NCBI GenBank assembly: GCA_021641225.1
Contig: JAJWXI010000011.1
Span: forward strand, 1 to 24,219
DNA from: Collinsella aerofaciens
GTDB taxonomy: Bacteria; Actinomycetota; Coriobacteriia; Coriobacteriales; Coriobacteriaceae
Length of the DNA: 24,219 nucleotides
Direction: 5' to 3'
The notes under the pieces are model-generated. The model did not search any database and was not told the origin of the DNA. It was given only the letters and a program-made list of their open reading frames with translations. Both the position numbers and the translations under genes were made by a program. Positions 21,617-24,219 of the stretch are shown one piece after another. Numbering within the stretch: the first letter of the stretch is position 1; every line of letters starts with the position of its first letter.

Positions 21617-22489
21617 CTACAGGCGCTTGAGGATCACATAGCGGTTGAGCTCGCCGCTGCGACCGTCGGCATGGAAGCGCTCAAGCTCGCGCACGGGGAC
21701 CTCGCCGCTCTTGTAGAACGTACGGACGCCGCGCACCAGGTCGGTGATCTGCTGATCGTCAAAGTGATGGCAATAGCGGTAGGCGTGGCGGTCGTTTTGC
21801 CAGCCAATGAGGTGGTCGCCGGCTTCAAACTGCGCGGAATTGTAACCCTCAAACGGCGGGGTGAGCTCAGCGCGGGCTTCGGCACGAACGGCCTTGCGCG
21901 CCATGCGCTCGTCATTCATAAACTCCCAAAAGCTGATGGCGATGATGCCGCCCGGGCGCGTCTGGCGCACCAGGGCGTCAAGTACACGCACACGGTACTC
22001 GCACGACGGCACGTGGTGCATAAAGCCAAAGCAGACCGAGATGTCGGCGAGCGGGGCGTCGAAAAGCACGTCGGGTGTCTCGGCGGGGTTGAGCTTCATC
22101 AAGGCGTCGAGCACGTCGAGTTCCTGGAAGTGCAGGTTGGGAATTCGCAGGGCGTGGCCACGGGCATCGATCGCCAGGTCTTGGCACGAGTCGACACCAT
22201 AGAACTCGAAGGGGCAGTTGGCATCTGCCGAGGGGCTCGCGCCGTCGACGCCCTTGGCAGCCAGCGTGCCGCCGGCGGCAAAGTTCTCGAACCGCATATT
22301 GCCGCAGGCAAGATCGAAGACGCGGACGGGATGCTCGATGGTGGCCACATCGAGCTGGTCGAGCGCTATGTCCATGGTGCGCACCCAGCCGGGCCACGGC
22401 GCCTGGCGCGTATCGGAGAAGGAGGCGGAGTGCTCGCGATAGAACGTATTGTTGAGCTGAATGAGCGATGAGGCGAAATCGCGGTTCAC
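21617..22489 (-). CDS. Trm9-like class I SAM methyltransferase
   Basis: A 290-residue methyltransferase. Its N-terminal segment LNNTFYREHSASFSDTR followed by QAPWPGW resembles the entry motif of Trm9/ALKBH8-type tRNA wobble-uridine methyltransferases (FSxTRxxPWP). Motif I is FDLACGNMRF, and FGFMHHVP and GGIIAISFWEF match later methyltransferase motifs. A tRNA target is inferred, not shown. The frame stays open to 22624, but I choose GTG at 22489: GGAGGG stands about ten bases before it, and a possible promoter at 22536-22565 lies inside the would-be extension. The gene heads a leftward run of three RNA-linked genes. Confidence 0.7.
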   Translation of the reverse strand: MNRDFASSLIQLNNTFYREHSASFSDTRQAPWPGWVRTMDIALDQLDVATIEHPVRVFDLACGNMRFENFAAGGTLAAKGVDGASPSADANCPFEFYGVDSCQDLAIDARGHALRIPNLHFQELDVLDALMKLNPAETPDVLFDAPLADISVCFGFMHHVPSCEYRVRVLDALVRQTRPGGIIAISFWEFMNDERMARKAVRAEARAELTPPFEGYNSAQFEAGDHLIGWQNDRHAYRYCHHFDDQQITDLVRGVRTFYKSGEVPVRELERFHADGRSGELNRYVILKRL

Positions 22490-22535
22490 GGCGCGGAACT
22501 CCCTCCGTTGGCGGTGCGGAATAAACAGTACGACC

Positions 22536-22565
22536 ATACTACCGTTAACGCCGCAACGGGGACAA
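22536..22565 (-). promoter_or_regulatory. possible promoter of the Trm9-like gene
   Basis: Read leftward, TTGTCC (22560-22565) and TAGTAT (22536-22541) each match the consensus at four of six positions with an 18-base spacer. The leader to the GTG at 22489 would be about 40 bases. No clear promoter was found for the rightward gene at 22757 in the same 267-base gap. Confidence 0.4.
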
Positions 22566-22756
22566 CCGAGCTGCGGGTCATTGCTTTGTTTGGACACATT
22601 TCCGCAGCTCATGTATGCCCGCAACCGCCGGTTGTCAAAAATCTCACTAGAATAGGTGGCATGCTTTTGGCAGTGGCGGATAGATTTTTAACTGTGCAAG
22701 GCGCCTTAAGAACAAAAACGGTCCGGCGGCACGGCTGGCATCATATAGGAGGAACC

Positions 22757-23479
22757 ATGAATGTAGAAACTGCGCAGCGGCTCGCCGACCTTCGTCGTAG
22801 CAAGGGCTTTAGCCAAGAAGGGCTGGCACGAAAGTTGGGGCTGTCGCGCCAGGCGGTCAGTAAATGGGAGCGCGCGGAGAGCTCGCCCGATACCGAGAAC
22901 CTGATCTCGCTCGCCAAACTCTATGGCGTGAGCCTGGACGAGCTGCTCAATCCGAGCGATGAAATTGAGGACGATATCGAGTTTGAGAACGAGGACCGCG
23001 CCCGTCAGCGCGAGGCCGAGGCGGCGGAACGTGCCCGCACCCATGAGGCGGCGGCGCGCGCCACGGAGGCAGCTGCGCAGGCGAGTGATGCTGCGGCCAA
23101 GGCGGCGCAAGCGGCAAGCTGGAGTGCGCAGGCCGCCAATGCCGCTACGGCGCAGGTGACGAGTGACGGCGCAGTTGGCTCGACTCCGGTGAAGGGCCCG
23201 TTCCAGTCGTTCCCGTATTGGGCCGTGTGCTGGCTGTTGTTCTTTTTGCTGATGTTCCTGTTTGGTGGCGCCCCCTTTGCCGCACTGATCTTCTTTACGA
23301 TTCCCATCTATCACTGGGTGGCACGTGCGCTCGATGGCGATTGGGCGCGTGGGGATATCCGGGTTGGTCCGGCGCCGGCGGTCGCTAGGACTAAGGGGGA
23401 GGACGTTTCCACAGCGGTTGACGCTGACATGGCTGCCGCGACCACCGCTGAGTCGAGTGCCAAAGAAGGTGATGAATGA
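22757..23479 (+). CDS. XRE-family regulator with alanine-rich linker and C-terminal membrane segment
   Basis: A 240-residue protein. Residues about 5-62 are a Cro/CI-type helix-turn-helix (LADLRRSKGFSQEGLARKLG, then SRQAVSKWER). Residues about 75-142 form an Ala/Glu/Arg-rich helix with many AAA runs. Residues about 152-190 are very hydrophobic (CWLLFFLLMFLFGG, then AALIFFTIPIYHWV), enough for one hairpin or two membrane passes. A disordered Ala/Thr tail follows. A membrane-tethered DNA-binding protein is implied. AGGAGG lies five bases before the ATG at 22757. Its stop overlaps the ATG of the next gene, so the two are translated together and probably work together. Confidence 0.85.
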   Translation: MNVETAQRLADLRRSKGFSQEGLARKLGLSRQAVSKWERAESSPDTENLISLAKLYGVSLDELLNPSDEIEDDIEFENEDRARQREAEAAERARTHEAAARATEAAAQASDAAAKAAQAASWSAQAANAATAQVTSDGAVGSTPVKGPFQSFPYWAVCWLLFFLLMFLFGGAPFAALIFFTIPIYHWVARALDGDWARGDIRVGPAPAVARTKGEDVSTAVDADMAAATTAESSAKEGDE

Positions 23480-24219
23480 TGAAGCTCTCGCATGAGTCTA
23501 AGAGGCGCTTGGGCATTGGCATCGGAGCGTTTGTGCTCATTATCGGGCTTGTTTTTGGCATTTCGCGGACTTTGATTCATTTTGATGGCCCGTGGGATCT
23601 CGACGATGTTGTATCCGGCTTGTCTGGTATGGGCGATGCGTTCGACGAGGACGATTCCTTGAATAGCGGTAACTATTCCGCTCGGCCTCAACAGCTTTCG
23701 AGCGAAACGTTTGATGCCGACGCGTTCACATCCCTTGACTTGGATGTGACGTCGGGTACGGTTGAGGTCAAACACGTCTCCGGCGGGCCGGTGCGCGTAA
23801 TTGAAAGCGGCCGCGTGGCAACGGGGACCGTTGCCTTCGATGCGGCAACCCAAAATCTGGCCGAGGTTAAGGGTTCTACGCTCAAGATTCGCCAGTTCGA
23901 TTGCGATGACGAGCGCGCCATTGACCGCACGGTTACCGTCGAACTGCCGCGCGAAGTTGCCGATAACATGGTGGGCATTACTGCGAATGTAGGAGCGGGC
24001 GATCTGACGGTCACGGACATTGCGTGCCACGACTTCGATTTGACGTTGGACTCGGGAGACATCGAGTTCGCGGGCACTGTTACCGACACCCTGAATGCCG
24101 AGGTCGGTTCGGGCGATGTGACGTTCGAGCTCTACCAGGCCCCCGCGAAGTCGATGGACGTAAGCGTGGGCTCGGGCAATGTGGAGATAACGGTTCCGAA
24201 CTCTACGGGCTTTAAGGCG
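23476..24219 (+). CDS. DUF4097-type membrane-anchored beta-repeat protein (3' end outside window)
   Basis: 248 codons are visible and the frame is still open at the window edge. An N-terminal membrane helix (about residues 12-33, LGIGIGAFVLIIGLVFGISR) is followed by an acidic linker. From about residue 75 short beta repeats follow (SLDLDVTSGTVEVKHV, ANVGAGDLTVTDI, LDSGDIEFAG, VGSGDVTFEL, VGSGNVEITV), the pattern of DUF4097/LiaF-like domains. Translation may start at 23476 or 23479 (tandem ATGs); GAAGG is just upstream. The first ATG overlaps the stop of the XRE gene (ATGA). DUF4097 proteins usually travel with regulators in envelope-stress operons. The function is not established. Confidence 0.8.
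   Translation, partial: MMKLSHESKRRLGIGIGAFVLIIGLVFGISRTLIHFDGPWDLDDVVSGLSGMGDAFDEDDSLNSGNYSARPQQLSSETFDADAFTSLDLDVTSGTVEVKHVSGGPVRVIESGRVATGTVAFDAATQNLAEVKGSTLKIRQFDCDDERAIDRTVTVELPREVADNMVGITANVGAGDLTVTDIACHDFDLTLDSGDIEFAGTVTDTLNAEVGSGDVTFELYQAPAKSMDVSVGSGNVEITVPNSTGFKA

Noticed and set aside
22490..22624. Extending the Trm9-like protein to an ATG at 22624
   Set aside because: The extension has no ribosome site and overlaps a likely promoter, whereas GTG at 22489 has GGAGGG in place.

Overview
The window reads as a piece of a high-GC Gram-positive chromosome, most likely a gut Coriobacteriia member close to Collinsella. This is an inference from several things together: GC-rich codon use, anaerobe-type genes (a rubredoxin-first rubrerythrin and an iron-dependent alcohol dehydrogenase), the fermentative PTS locus, an actinobacterial-type Ski2-like helicase, and repeat families that I associate with Collinsella. 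No rRNA, tRNA, CRISPR array, prophage or transposase gene was seen.

Layout. (1) 1-2.8 kb: the first codons of a leftward gene that looks like peptide deformylase, a DHA2-type MFS exporter, and a striking protein that joins an acidic N-terminus, a MarR-like winged helix and a roughly 100-residue RGG tail. (2) 2.8-3.1 kb: a gene-free patch of repeats, with four copies of a 19-bp motif and an 18-bp inverted repeat. (3) 3.1-6.2 kb: pdxS-pdxT (PLP synthase) leftward and a divergent MocR/PdxR-type regulator, with paired AAGGTCAG sites between them. (4) 6.2-7.75 kb: a 375-residue DUF559/Vsr-like nuclease-fold protein flanked by two direct copies of a 119-bp element with inverted ends. Those ends carry stop codons in all three inward frames. 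(5) 7.8-11.3 kb: rubrerythrin leftward, then an Fe-alcohol dehydrogenase / aldehyde dehydrogenase operon rightward. (6) 11.5-12.4 kb: a small acidic/basic protein and a metallophosphoesterase.

(7) 12.4-15.9 kb: a sugar-uptake locus. A BglG/LicT-type antiterminator is followed by a leader that holds a recognisable RAT sequence overlapping an intrinsic terminator. Then come a PTS EIIBC permease and a ChbG/YdjC deacetylase. The antiterminator, its RNA target and the controlled gene are all present, and one of the four usual PRD histidines is replaced by serine. (8) 16-17.8 kb: a DUF2130 protein with a zinc-ribbon-like start, a long coiled coil and a nuclease-like core. (9) 17.9-22.5 kb: three leftward genes: a Ski2-like helicase with a DUF3516-like tail, a TrmB-type methyltransferase and a Trm9-like methyltransferase, all plausibly acting on RNA. 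(10) 22.7 kb to the end: an XRE regulator fused to a membrane segment, translationally coupled to a DUF4097-type membrane-anchored protein cut off by the window end. This resembles an envelope-sensing pair.

The observations I consider least explained are the stop-codon-ended 119-bp element pair around the nuclease-like gene, the RGG-tailed winged-helix protein, and the repeat patch beside pdxT. All family names come from reading motifs by eye; no database search was run.
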